From Peptacetobacter hiranonis (GTDB lineage: Bacteria > Bacillota > Clostridia > Peptostreptococcales > Peptostreptococcaceae), in contig NZ_CP036523.1 of assembly GCF_008151785.1 (NCBI RefSeq), forward strand, positions 1,240,001-1,304,000: a stretch of 64,000 nt of DNA, read 5' to 3'. Both the position numbers and the translations under genes were made by a program. This document shows, in pieces, positions 37,531-46,024 of this stretch. How positions within the stretch are numbered: position 1 is the stretch's first letter; each line of letters opens with the position of its first letter. The notes under the pieces were generated by a model. It was not told the origin of the DNA, ran no database searches, and saw only the letters and a list, made by a program, of their open reading frames with translations.

Positions 37531-37867
37531 GTCCTAAACAACTTTACTCAAATATTATACCATAATTGCTATTTTGAGTGAAGTTTTAAATACTTTTTTT
37601 CTATAATATTATCGATGTAATCTATATCGATTCTTGTTTATTTTTATACCCACAAATTTTCATTTGTATCATATTTTTAATTTTTTATTTATATTTTTAT
37701 TATTTTAATTTGCTATCAATATAATTTCACTATAAATATATATAAATTTTAAATTTTCTAATTTATTTATATTTTTAAATAATAAGTATATATAGATAAT
37801 TCCTTTATTTTTTTATAAAAAATAGCCATAATATTTTAATTTTAGAATATTATTATTCTGACATTTA
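37531..37867. other. Long AT-rich divergent intergenic region
   Basis: Between the hesB-like gene and yitT. Extremely AT-rich with no ORF bearing a ribosome site and no clear repeat; it should hold both divergent promoters. Confidence 0.5.
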
Positions 37868-37876
37868 TGTTATAAT
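37868..37876 (+). promoter_or_regulatory. Extended -10 of yitT
   Basis: TGTTATAAT, about 45 bases upstream of the start codon; no good -35. Confidence 0.5.
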
Positions 37877-37920
37877 GATATTGTTATTTAAGAGAAAATT
37901 TAATATTTAGGAGGAAGAAA

Positions 37921-38781
37921 ATGCAAGAAAGTAAAAAATCAGCAATACTAGAATTTTTCGGTCTTATTTTAGGATGTATATCAATGAGTGTTGGGATAAA
38001 TGCATTCCTTAAACCTCATACAATAGCTCCAGGTGGATTAAGTGGGCTATCAGTAGTTTTAAACAAGGTTACTGGGATACCAGTATCTGTGATAATGCTT
38101 ATCATAGGTGTGCCACTTGTTCTACTTACTTTCAAAATAATGGGTGTTAAAAACTCAATGAAAACTCTTTTCGGTACTTTACTGTTCTCATTTATGGTTC
38201 AGGCTACTGATGGACTATCTCGTATGAATTTAACACACGACGCACTACTATCAGCTATAGCAGGTGCTGTACTTATCGGACTTGCACTAGGTATAATGTT
38301 CAAAGTTGATGCTTCAACTGGTGGAACGGATTTAATAGCACTTATACTTAGTAAAAAATTCCCTAACCTAAAACCAACTCAGTTTATGAGCTGCCTTGAT
38401 GGTATGGTAGTTATCTCAGCTGGTATAGTAAACAGAAGTATAGAAACTGCTCTTTATTCAGGATTAGCACTTTTCATAATAGTTAAAATCGCCGACATAG
38501 TAATGGAAGGATTTGAAAGTTCAAAAGCATTCTTTATAATAAGCGAAAAAGAAGAAGAACTAAGATCTGCAATAACTAGTGAACTTGATAGAGGGTTAAC
38601 TATAATAAATGCAAGAGGTGGATACACTAACCAGAATAAAGACTTATTCCTTGTTGTGCTTAATAATAAAAGACAGGAAAATGGACTTAAAAAATTAGTA
38701 AAAAGAATAGATCCAAAAGCTTTCTTAATCGTTACAGACGTACACGAAGTATTAGGAAACGGATTTAAAGAAATAGAATAA
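37921..38781 (+). CDS. YitT-family membrane protein
   Basis: 286 residues. Five to six membrane segments with the family motif PGGLSGLSVVLNK near residue 37 and DASTGGTDLIALIL near 135, then a cytoplasmic DUF2179 domain (about 215-285: RGLTIINARGGYTNQNKDLFLVV). Transport substrate unknown. RBS AGGAGGAAG. Own promoter and terminator. Confidence 0.9.
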   Translation: MQESKKSAILEFFGLILGCISMSVGINAFLKPHTIAPGGLSGLSVVLNKVTGIPVSVIMLIIGVPLVLLTFKIMGVKNSMKTLFGTLLFSFMVQATDGLSRMNLTHDALLSAIAGAVLIGLALGIMFKVDASTGGTDLIALILSKKFPNLKPTQFMSCLDGMVVISAGIVNRSIETALYSGLALFIIVKIADIVMEGFESSKAFFIISEKEEELRSAITSELDRGLTIINARGGYTNQNKDLFLVVLNNKRQENGLKKLVKRIDPKAFLIVTDVHEVLGNGFKEIE

Positions 38782-38785
38782 TATA

Positions 38786-38835
38786 AAAAGGAACAATAGA
38801 ATGACTTATACAGTTACTTCTCTTGTTCCTTTTTT
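38786..38835 (+). terminator. Terminator after yitT
   Basis: AAAAGGAACAA pairs with TTGTTCCTTTT and is followed by TTTT. Confidence 0.85.
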
Positions 38836-38978
38836 ATACTTACTCAAAATACACACCAGCACTAGTTTGTATTTAATAAAAAATGGCCAGCGCACCGTAT
38901 GCTTACTGACCTAGTCCTATATATATTACTATAATATACTATTATTTTTATATTATGTCAAAAACATTATTTTTATCC

Positions 38979-39041
38979 TTTTAACTTAATTTATTTCATT
39001 TTAACTTAGCAAATGTTAAAATGAAATAAATTAAGTTAAAA
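38979..39041. repeat. Perfect 27-bp inverted repeat
   Basis: Left arm 38979-39005 starts TTTTAACTTAATTTATTTCA and is exactly complementary to 39015-39041; loop TTAGCAAAT. Too AT-rich and long for a usual terminator, no T run directly after it. It lies at the edge of the decayed defence-type patch. Confidence 0.8.
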
Positions 39042-39185
39042 TTAAAAATTATCACTTTTATTATCCTTCTACTTTTAATATATCCATATACACATAAAAA
39101 AAAGAGGTGATTCACCTCTCAATTAATTAAACTAAATACATCTTTGAAACTTTTTGTGTAGCATCTACCTCATTAATATATTCAT

Positions 39186-39509
39186 CTAATCGCTCTTCTT
39201 CCACCTAGAAACTAACTTAACAAAATTATTTAAATTACCACTGCAACCAAAATCGTCTAAAGAACTATAATACTCTGAAACAATAGATGGTTTTATTGAA
39301 ATAGGTAGGAATTCAAAAGACATTAAAATATAATTCATTAATAACCTTGCTGTCCTTCCGTTCCCACCAATAGCATAACCATCTTCCAAAATAGTTTTAC
39401 TCTCATAATATGTCATAGAGTTACCGTCTATTTTAACAGTATCATTTGTAAACTTTAACACAAAATCCCTACTCAGTTTGACGTCAACACTCAAATGAGC
39501 CTTCGGCAA
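39186..39509 (-). pseudogene. Fic-domain protein remnant, internal deletion
   Basis: 107 readable residues. The first half resembles the Fic N-terminal helix with an inhibitory-type motif (TNDTVKIDGNSMTYYESKTI), and the next stretch is the end of the catalytic loop (GGNGRTARLLMNYI). The segment between them, about 100 residues with the catalytic His, is gone; the two parts are fused at LEDGYAIGG. No proper start codon or ribosome site is found; a TAG lies shortly upstream in frame. Intact Fic proteins add AMP to target proteins. This copy cannot do so. Confidence 0.75.
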
Positions 39510-39550
39510 GTCTGGTTTAGCTGAAAGCTACTTATTTAAACTTTACCTAT

Positions 39551-40663
39551 CTAATTACCTCCAGACTTTCTAAATGCAACTGATACATGTGCTCTGCTTG
39601 GTAATATATCAGATTTTCTATAGATGTAATTAAGATAACTATGATATGGGTCACATTTATTCTGATTTTTTATAGCAACTCCATCCTTTAAATAATAAAT
39701 ATTTGTGTTTTTTAACTCATCTAATAATGAAAATTGATGTGATGTAAATATTATTTGACCAGATAAGCAGGAATCTACTGATTTAATAATTTCAGTAGTC
39801 AAAGAATCAAACACACTACTTTCAATTTCATCTATACATAAACATCTACTTGAATCTACTGACAATGGTATTAAATTGATAACTAACTGTATTATATTTA
39901 TAATACCAAGTGACTCTTCTGCCAAATCTATATACCCATTATCAGTCTTAACAACTGCCATATATCTATTATCTATATAATTTACTAATCTCAACTCTCG
40001 CTTAACAAATAAAGATAAAACATTATTTATCTTATCAAGAACTTGATTTACTAAATTAATTTCATCAGATTCTATGTATAATGGTTGCAATAAATTAAAG
40101 ATTTTTGAATCCATATTGCTATAAAAATCTTTAATATCAAACTCAACAATATTTTTATTAAATAATAAAACTAGTTTATTGTTGGCAAAATCCATCAACT
40201 CCTTAATTAAACCATAATTTTGCATATTATATTCATTAAAAATCTGAGATTTTAAATTGCTATTACCAAATTTTGGTACTTCAATAGTTTTACCACCTAA
40301 TTTAGTAACTTTAAGTAATTCATCAACAACGTTATTTCTAGTAAATATAAAACTATAGTCTACTAGATAATTAAACTTTTTATAATCAGAAATATAAAAA
40401 GTAGCACTAATACTAGCACCCTTATTCTGATTATTTATATGCTTTGCAGTAAAATTCTTTCCAGACATAACAGTCTTTAAAATATCTATAGCATATAGTA
40501 TAGAAGTTTTACCACTACCGTTTGGACCAAATAAACCTAAAATATTTGAATACTCTTTAGAGTTATTCTCCCTTAAATCCTCATACTCTTCCATACTAAT
40601 TTTCACTTCTTTTAGATTTCTAATATTTTTAATAACAAGATTTTCAAGTCTTATAGCAAACAT
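39551..40663 (-). CDS. AAA-type ATPase (SMC/RecF/OLD-like), possible defence protein
   Basis: 370 residues from the ATG at 40663 (TAGGAGG seven bases upstream). ABC-ATPase-like parts are split by a helical middle: Walker A GPNGSGKTS near residue 46; Walker B LCIDEIESSVFD near 275; a His switch in IFTSHQFSLLDEL near 310. Such stand-alone ATPases (AAA_15/AAA_21) are common in phage-defence modules and pair with a toxin or nuclease, but no intact partner gene is adjacent here. The gene looks intact while both neighbours are fragments. Confidence 0.75.
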   Translation of the reverse strand: MFAIRLENLVIKNIRNLKEVKISMEEYEDLRENNSKEYSNILGLFGPNGSGKTSILYAIDILKTVMSGKNFTAKHINNQNKGASISATFYISDYKKFNYLVDYSFIFTRNNVVDELLKVTKLGGKTIEVPKFGNSNLKSQIFNEYNMQNYGLIKELMDFANNKLVLLFNKNIVEFDIKDFYSNMDSKIFNLLQPLYIESDEINLVNQVLDKINNVLSLFVKRELRLVNYIDNRYMAVVKTDNGYIDLAEESLGIINIIQLVINLIPLSVDSSRCLCIDEIESSVFDSLTTEIIKSVDSCLSGQIIFTSHQFSLLDELKNTNIYYLKDGVAIKNQNKCDPYHSYLNYIYRKSDILPSRAHVSVAFRKSGGN

Positions 40664-40783
40664 AATCACACCTCCTAAGTTATTATAAATATATTATCAT
40701 AAATTCAAATAATTGTATTGTACTATAATTTAACTAAAGCATTAATTTATTATATTTAAATAAACGTTACGCTACGTTCTGGT

Positions 40784-40867
40784 TTAGCGGAAGTTAAATG
40801 ATACTTTATACCACTGTGATAAAAATCCATTCTTTTCATGTGATTTCCAAAAATTAACTATTTTCAT
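40784..40867 (-). pseudogene. NADAR-domain N-terminal fragment
   Basis: 27 codons behind AAAGGAG. The peptide (IVNFWKSHEKNGFLSQWY) matches the start of NADAR/YbiA-like proteins, which act on ADP-ribose and riboflavin-pathway compounds; the conserved GFLSQWY is there, and then the frame stops and the remaining ~130 residues are missing. The sequence at the break, TTCCGCTAAACCAGA, recurs near the start of the Fic remnant on the other side of the ATPase. Confidence 0.55.
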
Positions 40868-40930
40868 TTTATTATTCTCCTTTAGTTTCTTATAAATCTT
40901 TTAAATTAAAGTATTTACGTAGAAATAAAA

Positions 40931-40958
40931 AAACACCTCACAAATTTGTGAAGTGTTT
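40931..40958 (-). terminator. Terminator after bcp
   Basis: AAACACcTCACAAA pairs with TTTGTGAaGTGTTT; T run on the minus strand. Confidence 0.85.
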
Positions 40959-40996
40959 TAATTTATCGTATATTTACTTACAATATTTTTATCTAA

Positions 40997-41458
40997 TTAC
41001 ATATTTTCAACTAAATTTAACATCTTCTCTGGGTCTTCAGCAGCTTTTACTTTTCCATTCGCTTCAATGATTACCCCTTCCTCATCTATAAGATAAGTAG
41101 TTCTCACAACACCCATTGAAACTTTTCCAAAATTCTTCTTTTCTTTCCAAACATCATAAGCCTGTATTGCTTCTAACTCTGTATCTGAAAGAATTGTAAA
41201 AGAAAGTCCCTGTTTTTCTTCAAATCTCTTATGTGATGCTATACTATCCTTGCTAATTCCAAGAACAACAACTCCATTTTCCTCAAACTTAGGAGCTCTC
41301 TCACTATAACCGCAAGCCTGTTTAGTACAACCAGGTGTATTATCCTTTGGATAGAAATATAAAAGAACCTTCTTCCCTCTATAATCCTCTAAACTATGCA
41401 TATCTCCATTCTGATCTGGTAATGTAAAACTTGGTGCCTTAGTACCTACTTCTAACAT
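40997..41458 (-). CDS. bcp: Thiol peroxidase, Bcp/PrxQ type
   Basis: 153 residues from the ATG at 41458 (GGAGGG upstream; the ATG at 41482 lacks one). Peroxidatic Cys in YPKDNTPGCTKQAC, with the second Cys five residues on, the classic PrxQ resolving pair. It reduces H2O2 and organic peroxides with thioredoxin. Single gene downstream of the ORP-like cluster. Confidence 0.95.
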   Translation of the reverse strand: MLEVGTKAPSFTLPDQNGDMHSLEDYRGKKVLLYFYPKDNTPGCTKQACGYSERAPKFEENGVVVLGISKDSIASHKRFEEKQGLSFTILSDTELEAIQAYDVWKEKKNFGKVSMGVVRTTYLIDEEGVIIEANGKVKAAEDPEKMLNLVENM

Positions 41459-41582
41459 ATCGTATCCCTCCATATAAAACAAATTTCATAAATTTACTAT
41501 TTCATTAACATACTCATTATATACCCTAATTATACCATTTATAAACTTATTCTTTATATTAGAAATCAGCAAATAAGATGAT

Positions 41583-41772
41583 GGCTGTTAGCAAGGATTT
41601 TGCAAGTAACCTTTTGGGCTTTTGAATAACATATTAAATTCCACTGACAATCTGCAGGCGTGAGATTGTTTTTCAACAAACTATATATCACACACCACGC
41701 CGAAGCCTGGAAGGGAATTAATATGTTGTTCAAAGCCATCAAAAAAGGCTGCTGCAAATCCTTGCAACAGCC
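41583..41772 (+). repeat. Hairpin element 7
   Basis: Conserved strands TGACAATCTGCAGGCGTG (41645-41662) and CCACGCCGAAGCCTGG (about 41695-41710). The inner stem is GGCGTG/CACGCC, a compensated change from GACGTG/CACGTC. Middle arms AACATATTAAATTCC and GGAATTAATATGTT. Outer arms form an inverted copy of the upstream gene's terminator (GGCTGTTAGCAAGGATTTTG against CAAATCCTTGCAACAGCC). Confidence 0.9.
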
Positions 41773-41781
41773 TCTCTCTCA

Positions 41782-42144
41782 TTAATGATTTCCGCATTCT
41801 CCATGATGTTCATGTTTGTTACATACGCTTCCAGTTGATTTTAAGTTTCCAGCTACATAAGCTTCTACTGCAGCTTTAGCTTCACCAGTTGCACCAGTTA
41901 TAACTTCTATATTCTTTTCGTTGAATATTTCTATGGCGCCACCGCCCATACCACCAGATATAACAACTTTAACACCCATATCATTTAAGAAATTAGGTAA
42001 AAATCCTGGTTTATGTCCTGGGTTTGCTATTGATTCTTCTTTCACTATTTTTCCGTCTTCAACATCAAATATATTGAAGTTTGAGCAATGACCAAAGTGT
42101 CCTGCTACCATTTTTTCTTCACTTGCTACTGCTATTTTTAACAT
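41782..42144 (-). CDS. NifX/NafY-like dinitrogenase cofactor-domain protein
   Basis: 120 residues from the ATG at 42144 (GGAGG upstream). Family pattern: MVAGHFGHCSNF near residue 14 and GVKVVISGGMGGGAIEIF near 65. The C-terminal tail is His/Cys-rich (CNKHEHHGECGNH), suited to metal binding. Related orange proteins carry a Mo-Cu-S cluster. Last gene of the cluster that starts with DUF134. Confidence 0.88.
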   Translation of the reverse strand: MLKIAVASEEKMVAGHFGHCSNFNIFDVEDGKIVKEESIANPGHKPGFLPNFLNDMGVKVVISGGMGGGAIEIFNEKNIEVITGATGEAKAAVEAYVAGNLKSTGSVCNKHEHHGECGNH

Positions 42145-42201
42145 TTCAAATACCTCCATATAATAACGTCTTAAATTTGCGACTGAATTTAAATTATTTA
42201 T

Positions 42202-43026
42202 TTATAAAGTCTCAACAGATCCTGAGGCTAAATAATCAATCTTATCACCCATGATTTCTTTAAGTCTTTCATAGGCTGGAATTCCTGTGCAATGACCTGT
42301 GTAGAACTTAGCTCCTGTTTCTAATAGGAATTTTCCTACTTCATCTACATAGCTAAAATCTGCATCTGCGTCTGCATTTTTCCAAGAGAAATGGAATCCT
42401 CCTATCACGAAATCTGGGTATCTTCCTTCATTTTTATAGAACTGTTTTAGTATATTAACTATTCCATTGTGTGAACATCCTGTAAATAGGACGTACTTCC
42501 CATCTTCTTTTATAATTGTATTTTGCTCATGTAAAAACTTATCCTGAACTATTTCTCCATTTTCTTTCATAAAAAGACCTGAATTTGAAGCAGGTAATGG
42601 AGTTTCGTGTGCTACATCTGAGAATAATTTAATATCTTCATCAACTTCAAATATACCTTTAGTTTTTACAATTTGAGGATTTTCTGCAAGGTTTTTATCC
42701 ATTCCAATGTATTTTATTTCTCCGCTGCTCTTAGAAAAATAATCGTCAAATCCAAGCTCGTGTACATAAACCTTTGCTTTTTTATTCACTTCAAGGAATT
42801 TGTTCAATCCTCCAACGTGGTCGTAATGCCCATGTGAAATCACAAGACATTCCACGTCAGATACATCTACTTCCATTTTTTCAGCGTTTTCATAGAATAA
42901 GTCTGTCTGACCTGTGTCTATCATAAGCTTTCTTCCATTATTTAGCTCAAGATAAAAACTAAGCCCATGCTCAGCCTTTATATCTTCATTTACAGATGTG
43001 TTCTCGCAAAGTGTTTTTATTATCAT
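42202..43026 (-). CDS. Metallo-beta-lactamase-fold hydrolase
   Basis: 274 residues. The metal motif SHGHYDHVGG (near residue 63), further ligands in GCSHNGIVN (near 185) and YTGHCTG (near 248). Resembles the MBL-fold group that includes archaeal dihydropterin-aminobenzene phosphate synthases. The substrate is not known; in this cluster a role in cofactor or cluster chemistry is a guess. Confidence 0.88.
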   Translation of the reverse strand: MIIKTLCENTSVNEDIKAEHGLSFYLELNNGRKLMIDTGQTDLFYENAEKMEVDVSDVECLVISHGHYDHVGGLNKFLEVNKKAKVYVHELGFDDYFSKSSGEIKYIGMDKNLAENPQIVKTKGIFEVDEDIKLFSDVAHETPLPASNSGLFMKENGEIVQDKFLHEQNTIIKEDGKYVLFTGCSHNGIVNILKQFYKNEGRYPDFVIGGFHFSWKNADADADFSYVDEVGKFLLETGAKFYTGHCTGIPAYERLKEIMGDKIDYLASGSVETL

Positions 43027-43094
43027 AGTTTAACATCTCTTTTCCCAAAATATTTTATATTATCAATATTTCATAATATACTACAATTAATACT

Positions 43095-44015
43095 TTATAA
43101 TGTTATTACGTTTTCGTAATCCTTCCCTTTAGAAACTTTCTCCGTTTCTTCAGAAAGCATATCAACAACTTTTTTATATACCTCTCTAACAGCATTTCCA
43201 GAAGGGCAATCTACCTCAACTATAGTTTTTCCACTGTTTATCGCCTTAACTGCCTCTGTATCATAAGGAATTTTCCCTACTAAAGAAATATTATTTTCTT
43301 TACAGAATTCTTCTATTTTATTTGTATTTTCTATATTAGTATCGAATTTATTTACACATACAGCAGTTTTTACTCTAAATCTCGCTGCAGTTGTTATAAT
43401 TCTCTCCATATCGCTCATCCCAGAAATAGAAGGCTCTGCAACGATAAGAAGTGCATCCACACCGTTTAAAGAAGCTATTACAGGACATCCAATTCCTGGA
43501 GATCCATCTATAACAGCGATTTCTACATCGTCAGCTGCATTCTCTCTCATATTTTTCTTAACTTCTGTGACAAGTTTTCCAGATGTGCCACTTCCCATGT
43601 ACAACTTAGCTGTTGAAAATACTCTATCTTCATCTTTGTAAATCATAGTATCTCCCGCAGCTGATTTCTGCATTGTTATTGCACTTGAAGGACATACATA
43701 TTCACATACACCACATCCCTCACATCCAAATTTCTTTACAGAAAACTCTCCATTTTTTTCCATTATAGAGTCAAATCTACAGTTTTCCATACATTTTCCA
43801 CATTGGATGCATTTATCTTGATCTATTACCGCCTTTGGAAGCCCATAGTACGCTTCCTTCTTAGGTTCAGTTTTTTTACCTGCTACAAGGTGAAGGTTTG
43901 GAGCATCTACATCACAATCAGCATAAGCTTTTGTATTTGAAAGCTTTATAAATGAGCTAGCCACAGTAGTCTTTCCAGTTCCACCCTTACCGCTCAGTAT
44001 AAGAAGCTCTTTCAT
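43095..44015 (-). CDS. MinD/Mrp-like ATPase with inserted 2[4Fe-4S] ferredoxin domain (second copy)
   Basis: 306 residues. Deviant Walker A SGKGGTGKTT (residue 8), an inserted ferredoxin domain with CIQCGKCMENC and CEGCGVCEYVC (about residues 60-105), and Walker B-like AVIDGSPGIGCPVI (near 167). RBS AAGGAG; the start overlaps the first copy by 29 bases, so translation is coupled. The two copies are divergent in sequence, so they likely form a heterodimer. Homologues lie beside orange-protein and NifX-like genes in many anaerobes. Confidence 0.9.
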   Translation of the reverse strand: MKELLILSGKGGTGKTTVASSFIKLSNTKAYADCDVDAPNLHLVAGKKTEPKKEAYYGLPKAVIDQDKCIQCGKCMENCRFDSIMEKNGEFSVKKFGCEGCGVCEYVCPSSAITMQKSAAGDTMIYKDEDRVFSTAKLYMGSGTSGKLVTEVKKNMRENAADDVEIAVIDGSPGIGCPVIASLNGVDALLIVAEPSISGMSDMERIITTAARFRVKTAVCVNKFDTNIENTNKIEEFCKENNISLVGKIPYDTEAVKAINSGKTIVEVDCPSGNAVREVYKKVVDMLSEETEKVSKGKDYENVITL

Positions 44016-44889
44016 GTTGCACCTCTCCTTTCACTGTTTCAAGTATATTTTTAAACAATTTATTGTATCTTTCACTTTCTCTAGCTGCTATTTTTGCATT
44101 TGAATTTAATTCTCCAAGTTCTTTTTCAAAAGGAACTCTTCCAAGAATTTTAATTCCTTTTTCTTTACAGAATTCTTCTGATGGATTTTCTCCATCTAAG
44201 CATTTATTTAGCACTACTCCAAATGGTTTACCAAATAAACTAACTAGCTCATACACCATTTCTAAGTTATGTGCTCCAAATGCTGTCGGCTCAGCAACTA
44301 ACACACAAAAATCAGCATCTTTTATACTTTCCATTACTATGCATGCACTTCCTGGAGGGCAATCTATAATAGAAAGTTTTTCGTTTCCTTCTATATTATT
44401 AGAAATCTCTCCATTACTAGAAGATTTTCTATTTTCCTCAAGCAATTTCTCTATTATAGGAACTCCCGACACCTCGCCAGTATTCAAAATTCCTGTGTAT
44501 ATATCAATTCCCTGAGATTTTCCTTTTTCTATTTTTCCTATTACTTTATCTTTTTCAGTAATTGCATTTTCTGGACATAGTAGCGAGCAACCACCACATG
44601 AATGACAAATATCTCCAAACACAATCGGCGCCTTTTTTATAAATGCAAGTGCATTAAATTTGCAGAAATCCACGCATTTTCTACAACCACTACAAAGTTC
44701 TTTATTGACCTCAGGAATTTTTACAGATACATTTTCCTCTACAATTTCTTCTGGTTTAAAGAACAAATATCCATTTGGCTCCTCAACATCACAATCTATG
44801 TAAGTAGCTGATTTTGATGCTGCAGCCATATTTACTGAAAGAAGGGTTTTTCCTGTTCCACCCTTCCCACTAAGTACTGCTATATTCAT
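43987..44889 (-). CDS. MinD/Mrp-like ATPase with inserted 2[4Fe-4S] ferredoxin domain (first copy)
   Basis: About 300 residues from the ATG at 44889, one base after the stop of the preceding gene, which points to coupled translation; a start at 44904 would overlap it. Walker A SGKGGTGKTL, ferredoxin insert with CSGCRKCVDFC and CHSCGGCSLLC (about 60-100), and LSIIDCPPGSACIV (near 160) as Walker B region. Same domain order as its neighbour; together they probably bind and deliver an Fe-S or mixed-metal cluster. Confidence 0.9.
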   Translation of the reverse strand: MNIAVLSGKGGTGKTLLSVNMAAASKSATYIDCDVEEPNGYLFFKPEEIVEENVSVKIPEVNKELCSGCRKCVDFCKFNALAFIKKAPIVFGDICHSCGGCSLLCPENAITEKDKVIGKIEKGKSQGIDIYTGILNTGEVSGVPIIEKLLEENRKSSSNGEISNNIEGNEKLSIIDCPPGSACIVMESIKDADFCVLVAEPTAFGAHNLEMVYELVSLFGKPFGVVLNKCLDGENPSEEFCKEKGIKILGRVPFEKELGELNSNAKIAARESERYNKLFKNILETVKGEVQHERASYTER

Positions 44890-44890
44890 A

Positions 44891-45259
44891 CTAGTTTGCA
44901 CCATGTCCGTGGAATCCAGCGTGGATTTCAGTTAATTCCTCTAATTTTCCTTCTTTAAAAGCTTCTATATTTTCTCTTGCAGTTCCTTTAAATGTTCTAT
45001 ACATCTTAACTTCTCCAGCTTCAAGAACTTCGGCTGCATTTTCACCACATCTTGGAGTTAATAAAACTTCAACCTCAGCATCTACTATTGTCTGAGATGC
45101 TTTAATTCCTGCACCCGCTGATTCTGCTATTGCACTATTGTCTAAAATTTCTTCATTTCCATTTTCTGTGTCGTATATTAGGAAGTATGGTGTACGTCCA
45201 AATGATATACAAACCTCTGAATCTATATTTTTTTCGTCTACTGGTATAGCTATTCTCAT
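44891..45259 (-). CDS. NifX/orange-protein-like protein
   Basis: 122 residues. N-terminal MRIAIPVDEKNIDSEVCISF pattern of the dinitrogenase-cofactor fold, ending in a His-rich tail (IHAGFHGHGAN) that may bind metal. Different from the last gene of the cluster, which has a Cys/His tail. It is coupled to the next ATPase gene. Confidence 0.85.
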   Translation of the reverse strand: MRIAIPVDEKNIDSEVCISFGRTPYFLIYDTENGNEEILDNSAIAESAGAGIKASQTIVDAEVEVLLTPRCGENAAEVLEAGEVKMYRTFKGTARENIEAFKEGKLEELTEIHAGFHGHGAN

Positions 45260-45319
45260 AATTTTACACGTCCTTTATTATTTTAATTTCTTTTAAATTT
45301 ATACTTCTTATACTTCAAA

Positions 45320-45733
45320 CTATTTTTCTTCATTTGAATTTTTTTCTAAGTTTAAAATTTCTTTTTCTTGATGTTCTTTTTCCATCATCTTTCTTTTTCT
45401 ACATTTCTTACATCCTCGCATACAGCCCATTCCTGAGCCTTCTGTAAGAACGTACTCCCCACCTTTTATAACGATAACACTACCATTTACAAGAGATTCC
45501 GCAAGTTTTTTTCTCGCACTTGTGTAAATTCCCTGTACTGTAGTTCTTGCGATATTCATCTGCTCTGCACACTGAGTCTGATTAAACCCTTCAAGATCTA
45601 TTAATCTTATTGTTTCATACTCGTCCACAGTCATCGTTATAAATTTTCTTTCTGATTCAGGAGCGTCTATCGGTCCAAATCTTTCATTTTCTGGAAGACC
45701 GCAAACATTTCTCCATTTAATTGGTCTAGGCAT
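45320..45733 (-). CDS. DUF134-family DNA-binding regulator
   Basis: 137 residues. Family start MPRPIKWRNVC, a sigma70-region-4-like helix-turn-helix (DLEGFNQTQCAEQMNIARTTVQGIYTSARKKLAE, about 46-80), then a Cys cluster CMRGCKKCRKRK that could bind metal or an Fe-S cluster. First gene of the cluster and directly behind two copies of GACATATGTC, so it probably controls itself and the genes downstream. Confidence 0.9.
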   Translation of the reverse strand: MPRPIKWRNVCGLPENERFGPIDAPESERKFITMTVDEYETIRLIDLEGFNQTQCAEQMNIARTTVQGIYTSARKKLAESLVNGSVIVIKGGEYVLTEGSGMGCMRGCKKCRKRKMMEKEHQEKEILNLEKNSNEEK

Positions 45734-45753
45734 AAAACACCTCCTAAGTTATC

Positions 45754-45804
45754 GACATATGTCACTTACAACTATAATTATACTCCGTTTATGACATATG
45801 TCAA
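45754..45804 (-). promoter_or_regulatory. DUF134 promoter flanked by twin operators
   Basis: Perfect palindrome GACATATGTC at 45754-45763 and TGACATATGTCA at 45792-45803, 39 bp centre to centre. A consensus promoter lies between: TTGACA (45799-45804), 16 bp, TATAAT (45777-45782), minus strand. The -35 overlaps the upstream operator, the other operator is just after the start. A classic repressor layout. Confidence 0.78.
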
Positions 45805-45849
45805 TAAAAGTTATCACAATTTCTTTTTAACAGCCTATTTTGCGCAATC

Positions 45850-45959
45850 ACAATTATTTGCTCTCCAGGCTTCAGCGCCTCGCACTTTTATGTAACACAT
45901 TTAGCAGCTGTGAGGCGCTTGCAGAATTGTAGCTTACGAGCAGTTATAAATCTTGTCCT
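45850..45959 (-). repeat. Hairpin element 8
   Basis: Opposite orientation to copies 2-7. CTCTCCAGGCTTCAGCGCC (about 45861-45879) and GGCGCTTGCAGAATTGTAG (about 45914-45932) hold the conserved strands around the stem AGCGCC/GGCGCT. Loop and right side match element 1 (ACATTTAGCAGCTGTG..., CTTGTCCTA). The left outer arm has decayed. Confidence 0.8.
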
Positions 45960-45986
45960 AGTTTGTTTACTTGGCATAAAAAAATA

Positions 45987-46011
45987 CTACTATGAAGTTA
46001 ATCATAGTAGC
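45987..46011 (-). terminator. Terminator after the DUF4869 gene
   Basis: CTACTATG pairs with CATAGTAG; T run on the minus strand. Confidence 0.75.
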
Positions 46012-46024
46012 ACTTGTAATTATT

